From Pirellulales bacterium (GTDB lineage Bacteria; Planctomycetota; Planctomycetia; Pirellulales; UBA1268), in NCBI GenBank assembly GCA_017853835.1, contig JAFMIU010000030.1, positions 1 through 38,928 of the forward strand: 38,928 bases of DNA, in the 5' to 3' direction. Below the pieces are notes generated by a model, which was not told the DNA's origin, did no database searches, and saw only the letters and a program-made list of their open reading frames with translations. Position 1 is the stretch's first letter. Each line of letters starts with the position of its first letter. A program made the translations under genes and the position numbers. Positions 8,970 to 16,707 of the stretch are shown here, piece after piece.

Positions 8970-9674
8970 TCAGGCCCGACGACGACGCACCACCACCCAC
9001 CCCGCGGCCGCCACCGCCACCATCGCGGTCACCGAGGGCTCCGGCACCGACGCCACGGAAATCTCCGCGATGGGCTTGTTGGACGCAACGGCCGACCACG
9101 AAGCAAGATTGTCTGTCGACCGCGACATGGTCGTGAAGGCATAGCCTTCGTTTGTCGTGTAGGCGGTGGACGTCACGGCCCAGTATTGCTCGTAGATCGG
9201 GCTCCCTGTGCTCTGCCCGATGGCCAGCACGTATTTCGTGTTGGGGGAGAGGGTTTCGGCAAACAGATGAGGGAGGCTGGCGGCGGTGTAGGAGAACGTC
9301 TGCTGCTGAAAACTGCCCCCGACAGGATTGGTCCAGGTGGCCGACAGGTTGTCGTCCTGCGACAAGGCTGCACCCGTCGGGAGATTGTTGGAGCCGGCGG
9401 CGAAGAGGTAAACGCTGAAGGTGATGCTCTGCGATGTGTTGGTCAGTCCCGACATGAGGCTCAGCGACAAGCCGTCGATCTGGCCTGCGGAGGTGCCGCT
9501 GGTGAACCCAAGCCCGACCGTCGTCGGCGAATTAAAGCCATATCCATTCGAGAAGCTGCTCGCGATGTTGGAAAGAACCGGTGTCGCACGAGCCGAACCC
9601 GACAGCATCACGCACGCCATGACCATGACCATCACCATGACCATCACAGAACCAGCACGGCATCGAGCATTCAT
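8970..9674 (-). CDS. PEP-CTERM protein (B), choice-of-anchor R-like
   Basis: A 234-residue secreted protein. After the signal peptide, VLSNIASSF, a GLGFTSG element and alternating hydrophobic strands with LSLSLMSGL and FSVYLFAAGSNN resemble the choice-of-anchor R beta-sandwich often joined to PEP-CTERM tails. The tail is VPEPSVTAMVAVAAAGWVVVRRRRA: VPEP, a hydrophobic helix and an Arg cluster. AAGGAG lies about 8 bases before ATG 9674. The signal peptide core reads MVMVMVMVMACVML and is encoded by an imperfect 6-bp repeat. The gene is followed by amylase and TPR genes on the same strand and preceded by a two-copy upstream box. Confidence 0.85.
   Translation of the reverse strand: MNARCRAGSVMVMVMVMVMACVMLSGSARATPVLSNIASSFSNGYGFNSPTTVGLGFTSGTSAGQIDGLSLSLMSGLTNTSQSITFSVYLFAAGSNNLPTGAALSQDDNLSATWTNPVGGSFQQQTFSYTAASLPHLFAETLSPNTKYVLAIGQSTGSPIYEQYWAVTSTAYTTNEGYAFTTMSRSTDNLASWSAVASNKPIAEISVASVPEPSVTAMVAVAAAGWVVVRRRRA
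9619..9646. repeat. Hexanucleotide repeat in the signal-peptide region of PEP-CTERM gene B
   Basis: On the plus strand, units ATGACC/ATCACC repeat about 4.7 times in the order ATGACC, ATGACC, ATCACC, ATGACC, ATCAC. On the coding strand this gives alternating Met-Val codons in the hydrophobic core of the signal peptide. Gain or loss of a unit would change the core by two residues without shifting frame. Confidence 0.85.
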
Positions 9675-9810
9675 CGTTCCGACTCCTTGCGTCTTGCGGC
9701 TTGCGGAAACATCCGCCAACCGGTCACTGCTGAGCCGACGTCAGTCGTCGGCCGTGATCTCACCCTAGGAGAGGTCGTGCCGTCGTCACAAGCCCTTCAC
9801 CCGACAAAGT

Positions 9811-9844
9811 GACGAATCGGGCACCAGCTGGGACGAAACGGGCG
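9811..9844 (-). promoter_or_regulatory. Two-copy 21-bp box upstream of PEP-CTERM gene B
   Basis: GACGAATCGGGCA at 9811 and GACGAAACGGGCG at 9832 are spaced 21 bp apart. The gene-proximal copy is preceded by AAAGT, giving AGTGACGAATCGGGCA, identical over 16 bases to the proximal copy at 1161-1176. It sits 137-170 bp before the start at 9674, in the 206-bp gap after the AraC gene. A shared regulatory role with the other PEP-CTERM genes is inferred. Confidence 0.65.
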
Positions 9845-9880
9845 CGGAACGCCGCCGTGCGCATTCCCCGCCGTGCGCCC

Positions 9881-10726
9881 CTACGGCGCCACGGGCCGCA
9901 CGGGCCGCACAAGCCGCCGAAACCGCGCGGGCGTGATGCCCGTGAGCTGGCCAAACAGGCGCGTGAGATGACTCTGCGAGGCGAATCCGAGCTCGCGTGC
10001 CAAGTCTTTCAGCGACACATCCTCAGCCTCGAGCCGCCGCATGGCCACACGGAGCCGACGGCGATTGACAAACCGATGAAAGCTCAGCCCTGCCGACCGT
10101 CGAAACTTCGCCGCAAAATGGCTGGGCGATAGCCCCACGAGCGACGCCGCGGCCTGGATGCTCGGCGGCCCGGCCAGATTGGAGTCGATGAGGTTGACGA
10201 TCTGTTCGAAGCTGGCCGTGTCGAACACGCCCTGATCGGCTGACCACGCGCACGCCCGGCCTCCGCTGAGATGCCCCAGCTGAAGCACCAGCTGACGCGC
10301 GGCATCGGTGGCGTTGTCCGGCGATTCACACACCCTGGCCACGCACGATCGCAGCCTCGATTCATTTCGGAAATGAAGCGATCGCAGCTCCACCGGCGAT
10401 GCCGTGTCCGCCTGCGGCAGCACGTCTTCCACGTGGCCCGGGGGAATGAGCACGACCCACGCCTCGTGGTCGGGCGACACCTGCGACACGCACGTGTACG
10501 ACTCCCTTCGGGCGGGCAGGAAGTGCACCGACCCGGCGGTGTCTTCCCAGCGTTCCTCCGTGCCGCGGGTCGTGCAGCGCACGTCGCCGTTGCCACGGAT
10601 CACCATCCGAATCGCGTGGCTCACGCTGCGGCCGCGAACCACCGTCGGCTTCGGTCCCACGGGCCCACGCACCGCGAACTGAAACCACGAATGCTGCAGA
10701 AACTGCGAATGCGTCGCACCGTCCAT
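9881..10726 (-). CDS. AraC family transcriptional regulator
   Basis: A 281-residue regulator. The N-terminal ~170 residues look like an AraC-type ligand/oligomerisation domain. The C-terminal ~100 residues carry two helix-turn-helix units: SIQAAASLVGLSPSHFAAKF, then VSLKDLARELGFASQSHLTRLF and the family signature GFASQSHLTRLFGQLTGITPARFR. ATG 10726 is preceded by a GGGGGCG stretch; a GTG at 10747 would add seven residues. It lies 115 bp downstream of the BASS transporter gene on the same strand, so it may be part of that unit and control it or the genes downstream (PEP-CTERM B, amylase). The target and ligand are unknown. Confidence 0.9.
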   Translation of the reverse strand: MDGATHSQFLQHSWFQFAVRGPVGPKPTVVRGRSVSHAIRMVIRGNGDVRCTTRGTEERWEDTAGSVHFLPARRESYTCVSQVSPDHEAWVVLIPPGHVEDVLPQADTASPVELRSLHFRNESRLRSCVARVCESPDNATDAARQLVLQLGHLSGGRACAWSADQGVFDTASFEQIVNLIDSNLAGPPSIQAAASLVGLSPSHFAAKFRRSAGLSFHRFVNRRRLRVAMRRLEAEDVSLKDLARELGFASQSHLTRLFGQLTGITPARFRRLVRPVRPVAP

Positions 10727-10841
10727 CGCACATCGCCCCCGAAACACGTCCTTGTCGATCGTGTCTTTGAAACGGGCGAGACGAACGAAGGTTTCGCACG
10801 GTGCGGAGGCGACTCACAAAAATAAAAACTGATTCGCGCCG

Positions 10842-12128
10842 TCACGGTTTGTCACGAGGCGACGATCGATCCGTGGGCCGCCGGGCCCACCAGTTGGCGA
10901 GCACCGACCCCGACACGTTCATCCACGGGCTGAACACGGCCGCCGCGAGGCCCACCGTGCCGAGTTTGCCCATGCGGCCGGCAATCCCGGTGGCCATGCC
11001 CCCGTTCTGGAGCCCCACTTCGAGCGCGATCGCCCGCGCGCTCGACACGTCGAGTCCGAGCAGGCGACTGAACGTGTAGCCGAGCAGGTAGCCCAGCCCG
11101 TTGTGCGCCACAGCCACCGCAAAAAGGATCGGTCCGACCCGGAGCAAGTCATCGCGGCCGGCTGCGGTGGTCACCGCCGTGAAATAGATGATGCCCGCCA
11201 TCGACGCATAGGGCATGAGCCGATCCACGAGTGGCCAGCGACGCCGCACCTCTCCCCACACCACGCCCACCGCCACCGCCGCGGCGATGAACGACACGAC
11301 GATCGTGGGCTGGAGCGAGTCGGCGCGGAGCCGTGCCGCGATCCAGTCCCATCCCCCTGCGGCAAGCCACGCCAGCCAGCCCGCCGCGACCACCGCCGCG
11401 GCCCGGCCGATGGTCCGGCCCCAGGCGGGCGCCCGAGCCACCCCGTCGGAAAGCAGCGCGGCCCCCACCGGCACGAGCACGATCTTCACGATCTCCATCG
11501 TCATCGTGGCCATCGACACCTCGATCAGGCGTCCGGCCAGCAGCTTCATCCACAGGGGCGTCACCACCGGGGCGAGCATCGTGGCCATCGCGGTCACCGT
11601 GACCGAAAGGGCGAGATTGGCCCCGGCCAGGTAAGTCATCACATTCGAGGCCAGGCCGCTGGAGCACGATCCGATCAGCACGATGCCGGCTGCAACCTCC
11701 GGTGGAAACTCGACCACCTGGCTCAACGCCCAGCCGAGGAGCGGCATGATGGTGAACTGGCAGGCGAGCCCCACGACCACGCCCCGCGGCTGCCGAGCCA
11801 CCCCGAAAAAGTCGGCCAGCCGCATCTGCGTGCCCATGCCAAACATCACCGTCTGCACGACCACGAGCACCACCCACGGGTCGCGGAGCCGCACGCCCCC
11901 CCACTCCTCGAACGACCGTGGCCACACCATCGCCGCCACGACCGCCGCCACGATCCACGCCGTGTACTGGTATCCCGCAAGCGCTCGAACGCCGCCAAGA
12001 CCCACCGCCACAAGGATGGTCGTGGCAACCCCCGCCCGATTCGCGAGCCATTCAAGCCCCAGGGCAAGACCAGCCGCGGCCAGCACGGCCGCCATTCCCG
12101 CGAGCCCCAGACAGATCCTGCGCACCAC
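10842..12128 (-). CDS. Bile acid:sodium symporter (BASS/SBF) family transporter
   Basis: A 428-residue inner-membrane protein with about ten hydrophobic helices. Family features include MFGMGTQMRLADFFGVARQP, the helix-break motif GSCSSGLASNVMTYLAGAN matching the 'G.C.GG..SN..t.la.G...LS' element, and ALEVGLQNGGMATGIAG matching the 'E.G.QN..La' motif of the second crossover. Members move organic anions such as bile acids, pyruvate or keto acids with sodium; the substrate here is unknown. It starts with two consecutive GTG codons (12128 and 12125) behind TGAGGAG, where the TGA of that box is the stop of the upstream hybrid kinase. It is therefore very likely co-translated with the kinase. Confidence 0.9.
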   Translation of the reverse strand: MVRRICLGLAGMAAVLAAAGLALGLEWLANRAGVATTILVAVGLGGVRALAGYQYTAWIVAAVVAAMVWPRSFEEWGGVRLRDPWVVLVVVQTVMFGMGTQMRLADFFGVARQPRGVVVGLACQFTIMPLLGWALSQVVEFPPEVAAGIVLIGSCSSGLASNVMTYLAGANLALSVTVTAMATMLAPVVTPLWMKLLAGRLIEVSMATMTMEIVKIVLVPVGAALLSDGVARAPAWGRTIGRAAAVVAAGWLAWLAAGGWDWIAARLRADSLQPTIVVSFIAAAVAVGVVWGEVRRRWPLVDRLMPYASMAGIIYFTAVTTAAGRDDLLRVGPILFAVAVAHNGLGYLLGYTFSRLLGLDVSSARAIALEVGLQNGGMATGIAGRMGKLGTVGLAAAVFSPWMNVSGSVLANWWARRPTDRSSPRDKP

Positions 12129-12139
12129 GCCTCGTCTCC

Positions 12140-15100
12140 TCAGCCACGCTCCAGCAGCAGGCGTTGCAACGCGCTCGTCAGTTCGTTCAAGGCTGTCTCG
12201 AAATCCTTCATCATCGCTTCATTCCGCTCACCCGCCACGAGGCTGGCCTCCAACGAGGCCGCCGCCTCGAAGAGGGTGACGGCTCCGAGCATCCCCGCCT
12301 GCCCTTTGATCTTGTGGGCCGAGCGCGACGCCTCATGGCAATCGTCGGCCTCCACGAGCCTTCGGATGCCGGGAGCCGTGGACACGCATTCTCCCACAAA
12401 AGCCCTCGCCGCCGTCACAAACAGGTCGAGGTCGTCGAGCATCATCTCTCTGGCCCGAGTGGTGTCGATGCCGTCAACGTGAGGCCAGGTGTCATCGCCT
12501 GGCGAAGAACTTGTTTGATCCGAGGCCGCTGACGCCGTGGGCTCGACCACCGGCGACACGGGCCGATCGGCAACGAAACGCAACACATCACGGGCAATAC
12601 GAGCGGGATCGATCGGCTTGGACAGAAACCCGATCATGCCGGCCGCCTCGGCCTCGGCACGATGCTGCAGGGTGACCCCCGCCGTCAGAGCCACGATCGG
12701 AATGTCTTTGCCTCGGGGAGTCGACCGAATCCGCCTCGCGGTCTCAGCTCCTCCCATTTTCGGCATCTGCATGTCCATCAGGATCACGTCAAACGTGTTC
12801 GTGACAGAACTGACCGCGTCAATGGCCTCGTATCCGGAATCGACCACGAGCACCTGGGCACCTTCGTGCTCGAGAAGACGCTTCATGACGGTGAGATTCA
12901 GGACACTGTCGTCCACCACGAGGACGTGGCGGCCCCGAAGGCAGAATCCCTCACTCCGCCCGTCTTGCATCGCCAACGCGCTCGCGACCGACACCGAGTT
13001 CATCACGACTCGTTGGATACTCGATGCATCGACTGGCTTGTGGAGAACATCAACCCCCAAAGGCATGTTCAGCAAAGGATCCGGCCTGATGAACCCAGGC
13101 GTTGCAAGAACCACCACAGGGGTCGCAAACTCTGGACAACGCTCCCTGATCACCGCCAACGCTTCCAGGCCGCTCATTCCCGGGAGGTGCACGTCGAGAA
13201 CGATGCAATCGAATGCCGCCGGGGCATTCCTGGCAGCCAGCGCCCTTTCCACGAAACGCTCACCACTGCCAACAACCTCGACATCCCAATGAAACGACTC
13301 CGCCGCATGCCGAAAAAAAGCAACATCCGCCGCACTGTCCTCCACCAGGAGCACCCGCAGTGGACGACGCGGCACGCCATCCGTCCCGGTGCCTCCCTCA
13401 ACAACACCGAGCGGCACCTCCACCACGAAGGTTGATCCCTCACCGAGCGTCGATTCTACACCGACCCTGCCCCCCATGAGCTCGACCAATCGCCGGACGA
13501 TCGAAAGCCCGAGACCACTCCCACCAAGACACGCACTCTCCGTCCCTCCAATGTTCGAAAAGCGATCAAAGAGATTCGGCAGATCGCTCGGTGCGATGCC
13601 TCGTCCGGTGTCAGACACCTCGATCCGCATCACATGCTCCGTCCAGCCGTCATGCCCCTGAAAACCAGCCACCCGAACGCCAACCCTGCCGCCGGCATCC
13701 GTAAACTTGATGGCGTTACCAACGAGATTGACCAGCACCTGTCGCAATCGGTAGGCGTCGCCCACCTGCTCCGCCGGAAAGCCCAAAGGCACCTGGTCGA
13801 CCGCCAACGTCAGATTTTTCGCCTGCGCAGTCTTCGAAAACATGGCCTTGATATCGCCAAGGACGTCGCTCACTCGGAAAATCTTATGTTCGATCTCCAG
13901 TTCATCCGCCTCGATCTTCGTGAAGTCAAGCACATTGTTGATCAACTCGAGTAGATGCTGCGATGACGCCACGATCGACTCGACATCCCCCGCCTGACTC
14001 TCGTTCAGGTGCTCCTTCGACAACATGTGACCGAGGCCGATGATCGCATTGAGCGGCGTGCGAATCTCGTGGCTCATCGTTGCGAGAAAAACCGACTTCG
14101 CAGCACTTGCTTGTTCGGCCTTGCGCATGGACTGCTCGGCCAGGTTTCGACTCTCGACCAGTTTGCGGCGACCTTCCACCACGTCGGCGATGCCGACGAC
14201 AAACTTTGCCGCTCCCACGACGACGCCGCGGTCGTCACAAACCGGCGACACCGCCACCAAGACATCGATCGGGGTGCCGCTGCGATGCAGTCGAACCGTT
14301 TCAAACGGTTCCAGACGCGCCCCTTCCAGTATCTTCTCTTTGATCGCATCTTCTTCCGTCATCCGATCAGGCGGTATCAGCATGGTGACCGGCCGCCCAA
14401 TCGCTTCACTGGCGGAATAGCCAAACAACCCAGAAGCCTCGCGATTCCATCCGGTGATCACTCCGCGAGTGTCCTTGGTGACGATGCCGACGGTCGCCAG
14501 ATCGATCACTTGACGAGACCGGTCCGCAACCTGAGCCAGGCTCGTCAGGGCCGACACATCGGCAACCGTCACGATCACCTTCCCCTGAGAAGGGGTGGTC
14601 CGGGCCTCCAGCACCCGGCCATCAGCCTCAAACACCGCGCTACAAGGCCCGCTCTCCCCGGCGGATTTCTCGAGCCACGCCGTCATCGCGTCGTGTTGTT
14701 GCATCGTGTCGAACTGCCGATTCGCCATGAGGACGTTCGCGTTCATATCACACAACGACAGGCCAAAGGGCACCCCGTCGATGACCGACCGGAGCTCAGC
14801 CGTTCGTGCTTCCACGATCAACTCGGCATCCGCACGCGCCCGTTCGGCGCCACGAACACTCATGGCGGCGGCCGCCGAGACAACTGCCCCAGCGGCCATG
14901 ATCGCGGCATACAGCATGGGGCTTATCACCGACATCTGCGCGGGACTCGCCCACACCGTCACCTGCAGCGATCGGCCCAGAATCTCGATCTCGCGTGAAG
15001 CCTGAATGGCGTCGTTCGATACATCATCCGCACGCGGCCCCCATGACTCCCCGCTCTCTCGATCCATGACGGCAACCTCGCGCCCGCGACCACACGCGCT

Positions 15101-15808
15101 CAAGACGTCGCGATATCGAAAGGCTGCGTACCATGCTCCCTGAAAGCCAACGAACGGATCAGACGCCGAGATCTCTGCCCCGCTCCTGACGATCGGCACA
15201 TAGACAAAAGAGCCCAGATCGCCGTCGCGAGTCTGCGGAAGTGGCACTCCCGCTGTCATGGTGGGTTGACCTGAATCAATGGCTGCACGAATCGCCACGG
15301 CTCGTCGCGGTTCGCTTAAGATGTTGAGCCCGATAGCGCTCTTATTCACGGATTGCGGAGCCGCCCATCGCACAACGATCAAGGTGCCGTGGTCGTGAGG
15401 AGGCGTGGGATGGATCTTCAGGTCAGCAGAGCCTTCGGCTCGCTCCCTTGCCACGTAGGCTTCCACCTCGTCGTTGCCGACTGGCTCGACAAACCCGAAC
15501 GCGAATACGCCCGGAAATTCTTTGGCGAGTTTCCGTCGTTCAACATACGTGTAGAAAGTCTCGCGGTCGCGGATCCCGGTGGCCTCCATCATGGCTCTGC
15601 CGCCCAGCAACCCGTATGCCGTGCGGCTCAGAAACGATTCGAGCATTGTGGCAACGTCGGCGGCATTCGCTTCCACGAGCGTATGAACGGTCATGCGGTC
15701 GGAACGGAATCGTTGCACCGCCACCGCCGCGGAGATCACGAGGCCGACGATGAAGATCGTCGCCGGCACGGCGGAAACTTTTTTTGGGCGCGTCACAAGA
15801 CGAATCAC
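12140..15808 (-). CDS. Hybrid sensor kinase: CHASE, PAS, HisKA, HATPase, two receivers, Hpt
   Basis: A 1222-residue single-chain phosphorelay. A membrane helix (~14-32), a periplasmic CHASE domain (~85-230, with EFPGVFAFGFVEPV) and a second helix (~297-317) lead to PAS regions (~335-430 and 432-545). HisKA has His580 in ATMSHEIRTPLNAI. HATPase_c shows NLVGNAIKF, DTGRGIAP and GSGLGLSI. The first receiver has VEDS and Asp872 (VLDVHLPG), the second VDDS and Asp1012 (LMDMQMPKMGG). The Hpt domain has His1165 in SAHKIKGQAG. All phospho-transfer residues are present. CHASE domains sense small extracellular ligands such as cytokinin-like or peptide molecules in other systems. The start is GTG 15808 with no clear ribosome binding site; GTG 15796 is an alternative. 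The stop lies 11 bp before a BASS transporter gene. Confidence 0.94.
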   Translation of the reverse strand: MIRLVTRPKKVSAVPATIFIVGLVISAAVAVQRFRSDRMTVHTLVEANAADVATMLESFLSRTAYGLLGGRAMMEATGIRDRETFYTYVERRKLAKEFPGVFAFGFVEPVGNDEVEAYVARERAEGSADLKIHPTPPHDHGTLIVVRWAAPQSVNKSAIGLNILSEPRRAVAIRAAIDSGQPTMTAGVPLPQTRDGDLGSFVYVPIVRSGAEISASDPFVGFQGAWYAAFRYRDVLSACGRGREVAVMDRESGESWGPRADDVSNDAIQASREIEILGRSLQVTVWASPAQMSVISPMLYAAIMAAGAVVSAAAAMSVRGAERARADAELIVEARTAELRSVIDGVPFGLSLCDMNANVLMANRQFDTMQQHDAMTAWLEKSAGESGPCSAVFEADGRVLEARTTPSQGKVIVTVADVSALTSLAQVADRSRQVIDLATVGIVTKDTRGVITGWNREASGLFGYSASEAIGRPVTMLIPPDRMTEEDAIKEKILEGARLEPFETVRLHRSGTPIDVLVAVSPVCDDRGVVVGAAKFVVGIADVVEGRRKLVESRNLAEQSMRKAEQASAAKSVFLATMSHEIRTPLNAIIGLGHMLSKEHLNESQAGDVESIVASSQHLLELINNVLDFTKIEADELEIEHKIFRVSDVLGDIKAMFSKTAQAKNLTLAVDQVPLGFPAEQVGDAYRLRQVLVNLVGNAIKFTDAGGRVGVRVAGFQGHDGWTEHVMRIEVSDTGRGIAPSDLPNLFDRFSNIGGTESACLGGSGLGLSIVRRLVELMGGRVGVESTLGEGSTFVVEVPLGVVEGGTGTDGVPRRPLRVLLVEDSAADVAFFRHAAESFHWDVEVVGSGERFVERALAARNAPAAFDCIVLDVHLPGMSGLEALAVIRERCPEFATPVVVLATPGFIRPDPLLNMPLGVDVLHKPVDASSIQRVVMNSVSVASALAMQDGRSEGFCLRGRHVLVVDDSVLNLTVMKRLLEHEGAQVLVVDSGYEAIDAVSSVTNTFDVILMDMQMPKMGGAETARRIRSTPRGKDIPIVALTAGVTLQHRAEAEAAGMIGFLSKPIDPARIARDVLRFVADRPVSPVVEPTASAASDQTSSSPGDDTWPHVDGIDTTRAREMMLDDLDLFVTAARAFVGECVSTAPGIRRLVEADDCHEASRSAHKIKGQAGMLGAVTLFEAAASLEASLVAGERNEAMMKDFETALNELTSALQRLLLERG

Positions 15809-15908
15809 CGGAGACTACTGGGATCGGGATCGCCGTACCTGTGCATGACGAAGGCTGGAGTCTACCACCCAAGCACGTCGTGCGCATCGGCCATATGGCC
15901 CGATACGA

Positions 15909-16703
15909 TCACTGTTGCTTCAAAAAGGCCTCGGTTTTCTGCCGGAACAGGTCCGGGGCCTCGGCGTGGATCCAGTGGCCCGCGTCGGCGATCACCTCGA
16001 TCGACGATGCGGGAAACAGACCGGCGATCGTGGCATGGTGCTCCGGCCGCACATACTCCGATCGGCCGCCCGACAGAAACAGCACGGGCCCGGTGTATCG
16101 AACCCCCGTGGGCACTTCAGGAAACCCGAGGATCTCCTGGAACTGCCGCTCGAGGACCGCGAGGTTGATGCCCCACGAGAGCCCGTTGGGACCTGTGCGA
16201 ATACTCTGCACGAGGAAGGACCGCAGGGCCGGAGCCTTCACCGTGGCGGCAAGCGCGGCCTCCACGTCGGCCCGGCGGGAACACGCTGCGAGCGGCACGG
16301 CGCGCATCGCACGGAGCATCTCGATCGAGGTCGCGGTGGAGGCCGCCGGGGCGATATCGACCACCACGAGCCGCTCCACGAGGTCGGGCCGCGACAGCGC
16401 GAGCACCATCGCCGCCTTCCCTCCCATGCTGTGGCCGATCACGGCCGCAGGGCCGCCGGCCACCTCCTCGATGAGCTTCGCCACGTCGTCGGCGAGCGCC
16501 GGGTAGTCGTGGCGGTCGTCCCACGGACTCTCGCCGTGGTTGCGCAGGTCGACTGTGATCACCCGCCGGTGGTCGGCAAGGGCCCGGGCCACGCTGGCCC
16601 AGTTGCGCTTCGATCCAAACAGGCCGTGCAGGATCACCAACGGCGGTCCTGAGCCGATGTCGTGATGGGAAAGGGCGATCGCCACAGCCTGCTCCTTGGG
16701 CAC
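15909..16703 (-). CDS. Alpha/beta hydrolase, YbfF/ABHD11-type esterase
   Basis: A 264-residue soluble hydrolase. HGLFGSKRNW forms the oxyanion region, GHSMGGKAA is the nucleophile elbow with Ser92, VVVDIAPAA is the YbfF-type acid motif with Asp near 120, and AGHWIHAE carries the catalytic His near 243. The VDLRNHGESP and GGRSEYV motifs also fit YbfF/ABHD11 esterases acting on short acyl esters or thioesters. There is no signal peptide. The start is GTG 16703, only 4 bp after the stop of the GH28 gene, so the two should be co-transcribed. A carbohydrate-ester substrate is a possible link to that neighbour but is unproven. Confidence 0.9.
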   Translation of the reverse strand: MPKEQAVAIALSHHDIGSGPPLVILHGLFGSKRNWASVARALADHRRVITVDLRNHGESPWDDRHDYPALADDVAKLIEEVAGGPAAVIGHSMGGKAAMVLALSRPDLVERLVVVDIAPAASTATSIEMLRAMRAVPLAACSRRADVEAALAATVKAPALRSFLVQSIRTGPNGLSWGINLAVLERQFQEILGFPEVPTGVRYTGPVLFLSGGRSEYVRPEHHATIAGLFPASSIEVIADAGHWIHAEAPDLFRQKTEAFLKQQ

Positions 16704-16707
16704 ACGG

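Noticed and set aside
15796..15808. GATTCGTC at the start of the hybrid kinase gene as a box
   Set aside because: Single copy overlapping the start codon, with no flanking CTGGG or repeat.
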